A stretch of 64,000 bases of DNA, taken from Longitalea arenae (GTDB lineage: Bacteria > Bacteroidota > Bacteroidia > Chitinophagales > Chitinophagaceae). The translations under genes were made by a program, and so were the position numbers. The notes beneath the pieces were generated by a model. The model was not told the DNA's origin. It searched no databases and saw nothing but the letters and a program-made list of their open reading frames with translations. How positions within the stretch are numbered: position 1 is the stretch's first letter; every line of letters begins with the position of its first letter. The stretch lies in NCBI RefSeq assembly GCF_016924755.1, contig NZ_JAFFJX010000017.1, positions 49,739 through 113,738 on the forward strand, written 5' to 3'. Below are positions 20,501 to 28,306 of this stretch, piece after piece.

Positions 20501-20745
20501 GAGTTTCAAATATTACGCTTGGGTACGATGTGGCAAAGGTTATCAGATGGAGGTATTTGAGCCAGTTCCGCTTATACCTGGCCGCTCAAAATCTGATCAC
20601 GTTTACAAAATACAGCGGCATGGATCCTGAGGTTGGTGCTTCTTCTGCCGATGCAAGCGGTACTTATTTTTTTGGACAGGGTGTTGATAATGGGTTTTAT
20701 CCACGCCCCAGGGTGTACATGGCAGGGGTGAACATTATTTTCTAA
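17533..20745 (+). CDS. SusC-family TonB-dependent transporter (pair 3)
   Basis: 1070 aa. Signal peptide (MKSTKTIRLRKLMLWSILLVFLANTHAFAQ in full, cleaved after AFAQ), carboxypeptidase-regulatory-like domain (about 32-110: SGAILDKHAAPVQGATV), NVIVIGYGTQKKK TonB-box region, plug (VNIRGAGTIGNSNPLYVVDGV, ILKDAASCAIYGINGANGVVLITT) and barrel ending RPRVYMAGVNIIF. Outer-membrane importer of xyloglucan-type oligosaccharides by context: GH5 and GH74 follow. First gene after promoter module A. Its first 33 coding bases contain a 25-base stretch (17541-17565) identical to the SusC gene at 47542. Base composition is a little more AT-rich in this gene and its SusD than in pair 4. Confidence 0.95.
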   Translation: MKSTKTIRLRKLMLWSILLVFLANTHAFAQSAKVSGAILDKHAAPVQGATVTVKKTNRSTVTDAAGKFLIDASPNDVLEISAVGFTSQEIKVGSGDLTVRLQEAINQLENVIVIGYGTQKKKLVTGATSQVKGEDLAKLNTTNALQALQGQAAGVNITSTSGQPGGGFKVNIRGAGTIGNSNPLYVVDGVITNDITYLNNADIASVDILKDAASCAIYGINGANGVVLITTRSGKSGKKDGQISIDAYYGVQNIARKLPLLNAEQYATMQNEAAINSGKAPLFTQAQIDELAKGSSILPAHGTDWLDQMFSSDVPIQNFTIAANGGSDLSSYSLGGSYTEQGGIIGGSQLSNYKRINLRANSERKMYEGALKIGEHLTFSFIDQKGVADGGIYSGNVLAAAIGTSPLLAMYDEKGKYLSSLDATVYNGGVWNNTEANPYALMQYNNQNQTKTQRLVGDIYAELQPIKNLRIRSVIGLNYSSSAYHSYRPVYGKLSIYAFNDYENISQRGSQGYTWNFDNTINYLFNIKEHKFDVLAGSAVRKYQGTWLNVSNTGATLFGSFDRGYLSNSMVTTITMSADTSAANRQTVTNTMSLSGNADAVYAQSSFFGRINYSFKEKYLASAIFRADGSTMFAPGHQWGYFPSFSAGWVASNEDFMASTKNWLNFLKLRASWGSNGNDGISPFNYLYLISLSNARYNFGNDNTTLTQGSYPETIGVENTKWESSRQTNIGIDAGFLNNKLSVNLDFYNKTTKDWLIAAPLLATAGVSRNPYINGGDVTNKGIEVQLAYNGNVGKDFTYNVSGSYAYNKNVVNNIPTADGIIHGGTNSLYVNGPEFFRAAAGNPIGYFWGYKTAGIFQNAADVQAWQGKNGLLQPNAKPGDLKLVDVDGDGVIDVKDKTNIGDPNPHHIFGFRFSANYKNFDLSVTTNGVAGNKIVQSYRSPGQWANSTTDILSRWHGEGTSNKMPRITQNSSNWVEFSDLYIHDGSYLRVSNITLGYDVAKVIRWRYLSQFRLYLAAQNLITFTKYSGMDPEVGASSADASGTYFFGQGVDNGFYPRPRVYMAGVNIIF

Positions 20746-20763
20746 TTGAGAAAAAGAAAAATC

Positions 20764-22353
20764 ATGAAAAAAAGATATAGAATTATCATTGCTGCAGTTG
20801 CTACGATAATAACATTCAGTTCGTGCAAAAAATTTCTTACGAGTGAATTGACGGATGCCAAGCAGACAACACTCTCATATTATAAAACGCCTTCTGAAGC
20901 TTATACTGCCCTGGTAGGTTGCTATAACGGACTTAACCAGATCTATAACAATGATCAGATTCCTGCTTTGCTGGAAGTTTTCTCTGACAACAGTTTTGGC
21001 GGTACGGGCACTTTCGACGGGTATGGATGGGCAATGGTAGATGAATTTGATAAATCGATTTCCCCTTCGGATGTTTCTTTTCATGGTGGAGGCTGGAAAG
21101 CGTATTACCAGACCATCTACCGCTGCAATGTGTTACTGCAGAACATCGATAAGGTAGCATGGGGCGACAGTATTGCGTTAAGACAAAAATATGCTGCCGA
21201 AGCGAAATTCATTCGTGCTTACTGTTATTTGGATCTGGTTCGATTGTTCGAAAATGTTCCCCTGGTGACAACCCCCACCTTAGCCAATGTGCCGCAAGCC
21301 AATCCGGATGAAACATTCGCCCAGATCATGAAGGACTTACGGGAAGCTGCGGATAGTCTTCCTTCAGCTTCTTACAAAAGCGTACCCAGCGGAAGAATAA
21401 CCAAATGGGCTGCCGAATCTTTATTGGCACGTGCTTATCTGTTCTACGCTGGCTTTTATGAGAAAAGTACTATTGCCGGCGAAACAGCCGCTACTGCTTT
21501 GGCTGCCGTAGAAGATGTAATTGCCCATAGCGGACATTCATTGGTAAGCGATTTCACCACATTATGGCCGGCAGCTTCAACAGCAAAAAATGTTACTTAT
21601 GCGGGTGAAGATAATCCGGAAGTGGTCTTTGCCATTAAATATTCATCAACCGATAACTGGTCTGCAGACGCTACCGGGAACAGGTGGATGGTAATGGAAG
21701 GAATACGTTCGCAAAGCATTTATCCTTACCAGGCTGGATGGGGTGCGTGTACTGTTGATCCTAAGCTTTGGAACGTTTATCGTTCAACTGATACACGGCG
21801 TTTTGCCACCATCATTTCTATAGCTGACGAAAATCTTGCTTACACCAAATCAAGTGATTGCCGCAGTTACACAGGATATTTTATGAAAAAATATGCGATG
21901 CAATGTGATAAGAATGGAAATTCCCTTGCTTCTAATTTTATGACAGGTCAATCCCAGGACCTTTTCGTTATTCGCTATTCAGATGTTTTATTGATGGCTG
22001 CCGAATTGGGAAGTCCCAACGCGGTAAGTTATTACAACCAGGTACGCCATCGGGCAGATGCTTCAACTGCCCCGGCCACCGCTGTAACCAAAGCTGATAT
22101 TTTAGCCGAACGCAGGCTGGAATTTGCGGGTGAAGGTATTCGTTACTGGGATGTATTGCGCCAGGGTATTGATGTAGCGGCTTCCACCATTGCTGCAAAT
22201 ACAACTGTTTCATTCTTCCAGGATGGTACTGCAAATCCACCCTCTGCCTCACAATTAGCGGCAAATATTAAAGTGACCCGCGGTTTTCAGCAAATACCTA
22301 ACGACCAAATCACTTTATCCTCAGGTATGCTGAAACAAAATGCCGGCTGGTAA
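20764..22353 (+). CDS. SusD-family outer-membrane lipoprotein (pair 3)
   Basis: 529 aa from the ATG at 20764, giving a lipoprotein signal MKKRYRIIIAAVATIITFSSC (Cys21) directly followed by KKFLTSELTDAKQT. The frame is open from a TTG at 20746 that abuts the SusC stop; the ATG is preferred. SusD C-terminal motifs are present: YYNQVRHRAD, ILAERRLEFAGEGIRYWDVLRQG and the end LSSGMLKQNAGW. Glycan-binding lid of the SusC upstream. It shares the transcript with the lipoprotein gene that follows after 31 bp. Confidence 0.94.
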   Translation: MKKRYRIIIAAVATIITFSSCKKFLTSELTDAKQTTLSYYKTPSEAYTALVGCYNGLNQIYNNDQIPALLEVFSDNSFGGTGTFDGYGWAMVDEFDKSISPSDVSFHGGGWKAYYQTIYRCNVLLQNIDKVAWGDSIALRQKYAAEAKFIRAYCYLDLVRLFENVPLVTTPTLANVPQANPDETFAQIMKDLREAADSLPSASYKSVPSGRITKWAAESLLARAYLFYAGFYEKSTIAGETAATALAAVEDVIAHSGHSLVSDFTTLWPAASTAKNVTYAGEDNPEVVFAIKYSSTDNWSADATGNRWMVMEGIRSQSIYPYQAGWGACTVDPKLWNVYRSTDTRRFATIISIADENLAYTKSSDCRSYTGYFMKKYAMQCDKNGNSLASNFMTGQSQDLFVIRYSDVLLMAAELGSPNAVSYYNQVRHRADASTAPATAVTKADILAERRLEFAGEGIRYWDVLRQGIDVAASTIAANTTVSFFQDGTANPPSASQLAANIKVTRGFQQIPNDQITLSSGMLKQNAGW

Positions 22354-22384
22354 CAGACATGTCATAACCAAAAAATTAAAGGAA

Positions 22385-23209
22385 ATGAAAATCAATTTAA
22401 TAATTGCACTTGCATGTTTAGGATCAGCCCTGCTGTATTCTTCGTGCAGGCCTGAAATATTTGAATTAGGTGCATTAGGCAACAAGGCTGATCTGAAATT
22501 CACCATTGCACCTTCGCCCACAAACCCTAATGATATTGTTTTAACAAGTTTAACGCCGGGTCTTACTCCATTTTGGATTACTCCTTACGGACCATCCACA
22601 AAGTCAAAAGATACTACCAATGTTCCATTCCCCGGAACTTACAACTTTGTGTATGGTGTTGAAAGTGCAGGTGGTCTTGTCACTGATACAACTGTCGTAA
22701 CTATAACTACTATTGATGAAAAGACCGTAAGCGACCCGATGTGGATTAAACTCACAGGTGGTGGGTTAGGAAAATCGAGAACATGGGTGCTGGATCTGGA
22801 TGCAAACGGGGTGAGCAAATATTTTAAAGGTCCATTTTACTTTGCAGGTCCGGGATGGGTATGGGACCCTGCATTTAAAGATATTCCCTGGGCTGGCGTT
22901 TCTGCAGGCGATTATGGCACCATGACTTTTGATTTGGTAGGTAATGCAAATTTCAAATCTGATAATAAAATGTTTCCTGACCTGTCAGGTACGGGTAAAT
23001 TCATGGTGTACCCGGCTACGAATGAATTGTCAACTGTTGATGCCCAGGTTTTACATGATAAAGCACAAGGTGGCCAGGTTGCCAACTGGTTTGCAAAAAT
23101 GACAGTGAAAACACTTACCGACAGTACAATGCAACTTATTGCTAAAAAGGATGCCAGTAATTGGTACATCTACAATTATATAACAAAGGAGTACTACGAC
23201 ACACATTAG
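22385..23209 (+). CDS. Surface lipoprotein, candidate glycan-binding protein (SGBP-like)
   Basis: 274 aa from the ATG at 22385, chosen for its lipoprotein signal MKINLIIALACLGSALLYSSC (Cys21); upstream in-frame codons from 22340 overlap the SusD end and look non-coding. After a PKD/Ig-like section (about 28-110) comes a beta-rich region with DPMWIKLTGGGLGKSRTWVLD, GPFYFAGPGWVWDP and WYIYNYITKEYYDTH. The many exposed aromatics (Trp and Tyr clusters) and the position after SusC/SusD suggest a cell-surface glycan-binding protein. No catalytic motif is visible. The transcript ends 18 bp later at a strong terminator. Confidence 0.7.
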   Translation: MKINLIIALACLGSALLYSSCRPEIFELGALGNKADLKFTIAPSPTNPNDIVLTSLTPGLTPFWITPYGPSTKSKDTTNVPFPGTYNFVYGVESAGGLVTDTTVVTITTIDEKTVSDPMWIKLTGGGLGKSRTWVLDLDANGVSKYFKGPFYFAGPGWVWDPAFKDIPWAGVSAGDYGTMTFDLVGNANFKSDNKMFPDLSGTGKFMVYPATNELSTVDAQVLHDKAQGGQVANWFAKMTVKTLTDSTMQLIAKKDASNWYIYNYITKEYYDTH

Positions 23210-23226
23210 AGCTATTCAGGTAAGGA

Positions 23227-23260
23227 GGCTGCTCAAAAGTAATTTTGGGCGGCCTTTTTT
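23227..23260 (+). terminator. Intrinsic terminator after the pair-3 operon
   Basis: GGCTGCTCAAAA (23227-23238), loop GTAA, TTTTGGGCGGCC (23243-23254), then T6. Twelve pairs including two G-U wobbles. It closes the SusC-SusD-lipoprotein transcript, so the GH5 gene needs its own promoter. Confidence 0.85.
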
Positions 23261-23393
23261 ATTTTCTTTTCCGGAGTAGGGTCATTTCAGTACGGACGGC
23301 AGCAATAGGATAACCCTGAAATAAGAATTTATCCCGGCGCCGGCCTACCGCTAAAAAGAAAAAGACCCGTGAAAGTGATGAAAATCAGCATCC

Positions 23394-23462
23394 GGCAACA
23401 TTTTTTACCATCATCTGCAACAATCCGGAACCCTGACTGAAAGAACATCCGGCTAGCTTTAC
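23394..23462 (+). promoter_or_regulatory. Locus promoter module B before GH5 23490
   Basis: GGCAACATTT at 23394 and TGCAACAATC at 23416 (22 bp apart); TAGCTTTAC at 23454, 38 bp from the second repeat start; CCCTGA about 20 bp before the TA. The sequence after the -7 element, AGCATTCAATTAAG, is shared with modules C and D. The start codon is 36 bp beyond the TA. The second repeat is the least conserved of the set. Confidence 0.75.
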
Positions 23463-23489
23463 AGCATTCAATTAAGAAAAGAATACTGT

Positions 23490-24938
23490 ATGAAAACACG
23501 ATTGCTGCCAACGCTAAGGCTTCTCATTGCTGTACTGTTTATATCAAGCTGCCAAAAAAAGGCGAATCCGGTCGCTCCGGAACTCTCCGCGGCTCCATCA
23601 CAGATCAATCTTCCCGCAGCAGGCGGAACGGCCGATCTCACAATTACGGGTAATGCAGACTGGAGCATCAGCAACGCTGCGCTCTGGCTGCAATTAAACA
23701 AATCATCCGGCAATAACGGCAGCAGTACAGTCAAATTAACCGCAGGTTTTAATGGCACGGGTGCCTCGCGTTCGGCAGTACTCACAGTAACTGCTCAGAA
23801 CGGTCAGGCAAGAAGTGTAAGGGTTTCACAAGCTGCCGAGTTGTATCCCTCATATAATACCTCCCCTAAGGCGCCTGATTCAATAGGCATGAGTACCGCT
23901 GTGCAACTGGCTGCTAAGTTTAAATTAGGCTGGAACATTGGTAACACATTGGAAGCGATTGGCGGAGAAACGGCCTGGGGCAATCCCCAGATCACCGAAT
24001 CCTATGTAAAAGCGGTGAAGCAATTGGGCTTTACTGCTATTCGTATACCATGTGCATGGGATATCCATCTTGACAATAAAGCCACGGCACACATAGATCA
24101 AAACTGGATGAACCGGGTAAAAGAGGTCGTTGGTTATTGTGTCAATAACGGCATGTATGTTATGTTGAATATTCATTGGGATGGCGGCTGGCTGGAAAAT
24201 AACATCAGCAAACTGAAGCATGATTCTGTCAATGCGAAACAAAAAGCATTATGGGAACAAATTGCTACCACTATGCGCGACTTTGATGAGCATCTGATGT
24301 TCGCCAGCGCCAATGAACCGGCTGCTGATAATGCCGAGAAAATGGCAGTCCTGGCTTCATACCACCAAACCTTCGTTAACGCAGTTCGTGCTACGGGTGG
24401 AAAGAACAGCCACCGCGTGCTGATCGTTCAGGGGCCAAATACAAACGCAACTTTGACTGCTGAATTGATGAACACACTTCCTAAAGACCCCACTGCCAAT
24501 CGCCTCATGGTGGAAGTGCATAACTATACGCCATCACAGTTCTGTATCCTGAATGAGGACGTAAGCTGGGGTAAAATGGCTTACTACTGGGGCAAAGGGT
24601 ATCATTCAACCATTGAAACCGATCGTAACGCTACATACGGAGAAGAAGACGCCCACATCGCTGACTACAATAAGCTGAAAACAAAATTTGTTGATAAAGG
24701 CATCCCGGTTATCATGGGTGAGTATGGCGCTTACAGGCGCGATAATTCAGCACATGTGCCCAAAGAGCTGGCCCTGCATAACGCTTCAGTGGATTATTGG
24801 ATAACGTTTACAACAAAAGAAGCACTGGCCCATGGCGTAAAACCTTTCTGGTGGGATACCGGCGGCGCTTTGGATAGAAGAACCAACACAGTAAAGGACC
24901 AACGAACGATTGACGCTCTTTTGGCAGGCGCCAAATAG
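23490..24938 (+). CDS. BACON-GH5 endo-glucanase/xyloglucanase lipoprotein
   Basis: 482 aa. Lipoprotein signal with ISSC (Cys21), then a BACON domain (about 33-115: LPAAGGTADLTITGNADWSIS, LTVTAQNG, RVSQAA), then a GH5 TIM barrel resembling subfamily 4 (about 135-480): LGWNIGNTLEA, RIPCAWDIHL, LNIHWDGGW, acid/base Glu276 in ASANEPA, VEVHNYTP, nucleophile Glu411 in IMGEYGAY and KPFWWDTGG. BACON plus GH5_4 on a surface lipoprotein is the layout of the Bacteroides ovatus endo-xyloglucanase BoGH5A, so backbone cleavage of xyloglucan at the cell surface is the likely job. Cellulase or mixed-linkage glucanase activity is the alternative. Driven by module B. Confidence 0.9.
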   Translation: MKTRLLPTLRLLIAVLFISSCQKKANPVAPELSAAPSQINLPAAGGTADLTITGNADWSISNAALWLQLNKSSGNNGSSTVKLTAGFNGTGASRSAVLTVTAQNGQARSVRVSQAAELYPSYNTSPKAPDSIGMSTAVQLAAKFKLGWNIGNTLEAIGGETAWGNPQITESYVKAVKQLGFTAIRIPCAWDIHLDNKATAHIDQNWMNRVKEVVGYCVNNGMYVMLNIHWDGGWLENNISKLKHDSVNAKQKALWEQIATTMRDFDEHLMFASANEPAADNAEKMAVLASYHQTFVNAVRATGGKNSHRVLIVQGPNTNATLTAELMNTLPKDPTANRLMVEVHNYTPSQFCILNEDVSWGKMAYYWGKGYHSTIETDRNATYGEEDAHIADYNKLKTKFVDKGIPVIMGEYGAYRRDNSAHVPKELALHNASVDYWITFTTKEALAHGVKPFWWDTGGALDRRTNTVKDQRTIDALLAGAK

Positions 24939-24960
24939 AGATATCTCATAAACGATGCTG

Positions 24961-24986
24961 CTGCCAGGGCATCAGACGGCTGGCAG
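24961..24986 (+). terminator. Weak hairpin between GH5 and GH74
   Basis: CTGCCAG (24961-24967) and CTGGCAG (24980-24986) pair perfectly around a 12-base loop. There is no U-tract, so it may only reduce read-through or stabilise the upstream mRNA. No module-type promoter lies between it and GH74, so GH74 is probably read from the GH5 promoter. Confidence 0.35.
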
Positions 24987-25026
24987 TGCTGCAATGCGCT
25001 TATTTCACTTAAACGATTGAAACTTT

Positions 25027-28000
25027 ATGAAAAAAAAATTACTATCACTATGTAAACAAAAAGTAACATTACTTTTTGTTTCCGGACTCATAATGTGCGT
25101 TAACGTATTCTCGCAAGCCACAGGATATGTATATAAGCATGCACCTATTGGCGGTGGCGGATTTGTAACCGGCATCGTTACCCACAAAACATCGGGCGAC
25201 AGGTATTGCCGCACCGATGTGGGCGGCGCTTACCGCTGGGATGCCGCGAACAACAAATGGGTTCAACTGCTCGATTGGCTTGGCGATTCACAAAGTGACC
25301 TTTATGGAGTTGAGGCCCTGGCGCTTGATCCGCAAAATCCGAATAATGTGTATATGCTCTGCGGAACCAATTATGTTGGCGACGGGAAGTCGGCTATATT
25401 AAAGTCCACCGATAAAGGAAATACGTTCACTTATACAGACCTTACCGCTACGTTTAAAGTGCATGGAAATGGAAGTGGGCGCGGTAACGGTGAACGGTTG
25501 GCAGTTGACCCCAAAAATAGTAATATATTATTCTGTGGAACAAGGGCGAACGGATTGTGGAAGAGTACAGATGCCGGCGTAACCTGGAGCCAGACCTGGA
25601 GCGGTGTAACTACCACTGCCAACGGCAACGGTATTTGTTTCGTGCTTTTTGACCCTTCAAGCAGCGTAGTGAATGGAGCCACTCAAACCATTTACATCGG
25701 TGTTTCCCGCACCGGCGCCGGGAATATTTACAGGAGCACCGACGGTGGCGCCACCTTTACCGACATTACCGCTACCACCGGTTTTATGCCACACCGGGCA
25801 GCCTTGCAGGGGACTACCATGTATGTTACCTATTCTGATAATGAGGGTCCGCAATCTACTAATGGAGATGGCAAGGTATATAAGCTCAACACCGCTACCG
25901 GTGTATGGACAAACGTTACCCCTGTTCATTCAAAGGATTATTGCTACGGCGGAGTAAGTATAGACCCTACTAATGTGAACAGAGTAATCGTTTCTACCAG
26001 TGGCATATATTGGAACAACCAGTTTGGTACCGGCTGGGCCGACTTTATTTTTCTAAGTACCGATGGCGGATCGACCTGGACCCTTAAGAATGGGACGAAC
26101 GCTATCTATGATGCCAACGGCATGGAATGGTCAAGGGGAGGTGCGATCAACTGGATGGACTGTATCGAGTTTGACCAGGATAATGTTAACAGGGTGCGGG
26201 TAATAGGCGGAGGCGGCGTATTTACCTGTCCCGACATCACCGCCGCAAATCCTACCTGGAAATATGATGTCATCGGCATTGAAGAAACAGCATTGCTCGA
26301 CGGTATAAGCATTCCAGGCGGGCCGTTTATTTCCTCTTTCGGCGACGTATCCGGCTTTGTGCATGAGCCGCTGACTGCTTATCCGGCATCAAAACTTTCT
26401 CCTGTAGGTGGTTACAATAACAATAGCATTGCTTATGCTGCCGCCAACCCAAACAAAGTAGTAAGAGTTGCTAACGAGGGAAGCGTTGTTTACTATTCCA
26501 ACGATAAGGGCGCCACATGGACAGCAGCCGCTACCAATATGGGTGCAGCAGGAAGGGTGGCCGTCAGTGCAGACGGAGGCACCATATTGCATTGCCCAGC
26601 AGGTTCCTCAACGACCTATTATACGTCGAATAACGGAGCCAGCTGGTCCAGTTGTTCAGGTGTATCACTGGCAGACGCTGCTCCGGTAGCTGACCAGGTG
26701 AATTCAAATCATTTCTATATATACCATCCATCCACCGGGCAGCTGTTCAGAAGCACCAACAAGGGCGTGAGCTTTACCGTAGCAGGCACGCCGGGCGCAT
26801 CAACCGCAAACCATCCCTGGGAATCAGCCCTGGCCCGAACCGTACCCGGTCTTGAAGGCCATATCTGGATACCCCTGGGCCGCAATGGATTAAAATATTC
26901 CACCAACGGCGGGGTGGCTTATACAACTCTTACCAATGTAACTTATTGCAAAGCCATCGGAATAGGAAAGGCGATGCCCGGGGCCAGCTATCCTACCGTC
27001 TTTATCTGGGGAACAGTGTCTGGCGTAACAGGCCTTTTCAGATCAACAGATCAGGGGGCTACCTGGCTCAAGTTAAATGATGACGCCCATCAGTTCGCAG
27101 GCGCGCCATTGCTCATCGGTGACATGAACGTTGCCGGAAGGGTATACATGAGCGCCGGCGGCGGAAGAGGTTTGATTTACTGGGAGCCTGCTGCCTGTAC
27201 ACCTACCGCCATTACCCCGTACGTACAACTCAATGGCGGAACCTGGCAGCAGACAGCCAATGCTACTGTAGCTGCAGGGGGTAGCATTTTGTTTGGCCCC
27301 CAGCCTGTACAGGGAGGCTCGTGGAGCTGGAGCGGTCCGAATAATTTCGGCGCCACTACGCGTGAAGCAGGCATTTCAAATATCCAGGTGAACCAGGCCG
27401 GGAACTATGTGGCCACCTATACCAATAGCGGCGGGTGCCAAAGTACACAGACCTTTAACATCACCGTGACGGGCTCTATACTCAGGCAATACTGGACAGG
27501 AATCAGCGGAACTGCGATCAGCAACCTCACCTCCAATACCAATTATCCAAACAACCCGTCAGGTACGCAGCAGCTAACCAGCCTCGAATGCCCAACCAAC
27601 TGGGCGGATAACTATGGCACCAGGGTCCGCGGATATATCCATCCAACTGCAAGTGGAAGCTACACCTTCTGGCTAGCGGGCGATGACAACACGGAATTAT
27701 ACCTGAGCACCAGCGACAACCCGGCTGGCGCAGCAAGGATAGCCTACGTTAATGGATGGACCAATTCGCGAGAATGGACTAAATACAGCACACAGCAGTC
27801 CGCCGCCATTAACCTGGTTGCCGGACAGAAATACTACATTGAAGTGCTTCACAAGGAAGGTAGCGGGGGAGATAATGTAGCTGTAGCCTGGCAGGGTCCC
27901 GGTATAACACGCCAGGTAATTGCCGCAAACTATCTTTCACCCTTTATTCCGGGCGCAGAAGGTACTGCCAGAATATCAACGCAGGTGAACATGAATGAAG

Positions 28001-28236
28001 CTGGTATTAGCCTGTATCCGAATCCCGCCAGCAAGGGAAGATTTACGATCCTTCTTCCAGAAATTACCGAAAATGCGGTCGTAAGAATTTATGATAACCT
28101 GGGCAGAATGCTTTACGAAAAGGTCGCTAAAGGTAATAACAGGATTGAGATCGATGCGCGGTTGAAGGCAGGGCTGTATCATGTCAGAATAAATTCGAAA
28201 GGATCTGCTATCACCAGGAAGCTGATCGTTAAATAA
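25027..28236 (+). CDS. GH74 xyloglucanase with Ig-like, PA14 and type IX secretion sorting domains
   Basis: 1069 aa, signal peptide ending VFSQ. Residues about 33-730 form the twin seven-bladed GH74 propeller with repeated STDGG/STDKG-type turns. Catalytic base Asp64 (RTDVGGAYRW) and acid Asp440 (SFGDVSGFVHEP) are at the family positions. Next are an Ig/PKD-like domain (about 735-815), a PA14 domain (about 820-965: RVRGYIHPTASGSYTFWLAGDDNTELYLS in essence, with VAVAWQGPG) and a C-terminal type IX sorting domain (about 990-1069: SLYPNPASKGRF, GLYHVRINS, KLIVK). GH74 enzymes cut the xyloglucan main chain. The sorting domain implies export by the type IX system and display or release at the surface, unlike the lipoprotein GH5 beside it. 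Ends at a strong terminator. Confidence 0.93.
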   Translation: MKKKLLSLCKQKVTLLFVSGLIMCVNVFSQATGYVYKHAPIGGGGFVTGIVTHKTSGDRYCRTDVGGAYRWDAANNKWVQLLDWLGDSQSDLYGVEALALDPQNPNNVYMLCGTNYVGDGKSAILKSTDKGNTFTYTDLTATFKVHGNGSGRGNGERLAVDPKNSNILFCGTRANGLWKSTDAGVTWSQTWSGVTTTANGNGICFVLFDPSSSVVNGATQTIYIGVSRTGAGNIYRSTDGGATFTDITATTGFMPHRAALQGTTMYVTYSDNEGPQSTNGDGKVYKLNTATGVWTNVTPVHSKDYCYGGVSIDPTNVNRVIVSTSGIYWNNQFGTGWADFIFLSTDGGSTWTLKNGTNAIYDANGMEWSRGGAINWMDCIEFDQDNVNRVRVIGGGGVFTCPDITAANPTWKYDVIGIEETALLDGISIPGGPFISSFGDVSGFVHEPLTAYPASKLSPVGGYNNNSIAYAAANPNKVVRVANEGSVVYYSNDKGATWTAAATNMGAAGRVAVSADGGTILHCPAGSSTTYYTSNNGASWSSCSGVSLADAAPVADQVNSNHFYIYHPSTGQLFRSTNKGVSFTVAGTPGASTANHPWESALARTVPGLEGHIWIPLGRNGLKYSTNGGVAYTTLTNVTYCKAIGIGKAMPGASYPTVFIWGTVSGVTGLFRSTDQGATWLKLNDDAHQFAGAPLLIGDMNVAGRVYMSAGGGRGLIYWEPAACTPTAITPYVQLNGGTWQQTANATVAAGGSILFGPQPVQGGSWSWSGPNNFGATTREAGISNIQVNQAGNYVATYTNSGGCQSTQTFNITVTGSILRQYWTGISGTAISNLTSNTNYPNNPSGTQQLTSLECPTNWADNYGTRVRGYIHPTASGSYTFWLAGDDNTELYLSTSDNPAGAARIAYVNGWTNSREWTKYSTQQSAAINLVAGQKYYIEVLHKEGSGGDNVAVAWQGPGITRQVIAANYLSPFIPGAEGTARISTQVNMNEAGISLYPNPASKGRFTILLPEITENAVVRIYDNLGRMLYEKVAKGNNRIEIDARLKAGLYHVRINSKGSAITRKLIVK

Positions 28237-28254
28237 CAGATCTTTCACCATATG

Positions 28255-28284
28255 GGAATGCTTCACTGGAAGCATTCCTTTTTT
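28255..28284 (+). terminator. Strong intrinsic terminator after GH74
   Basis: GGAATGCTTC (28255-28264), loop ACTG, GAAGCATTCC (28269-28278) and then T6. Perfect 10-bp stem. It separates GH74 from GH97, whose start is only 23 bp beyond, so GH97 expression must come from read-through or a promoter not recognised here. Confidence 0.92.
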
Positions 28285-28306
28285 ATTAATAATGATAGTT
28301 TTAAAA

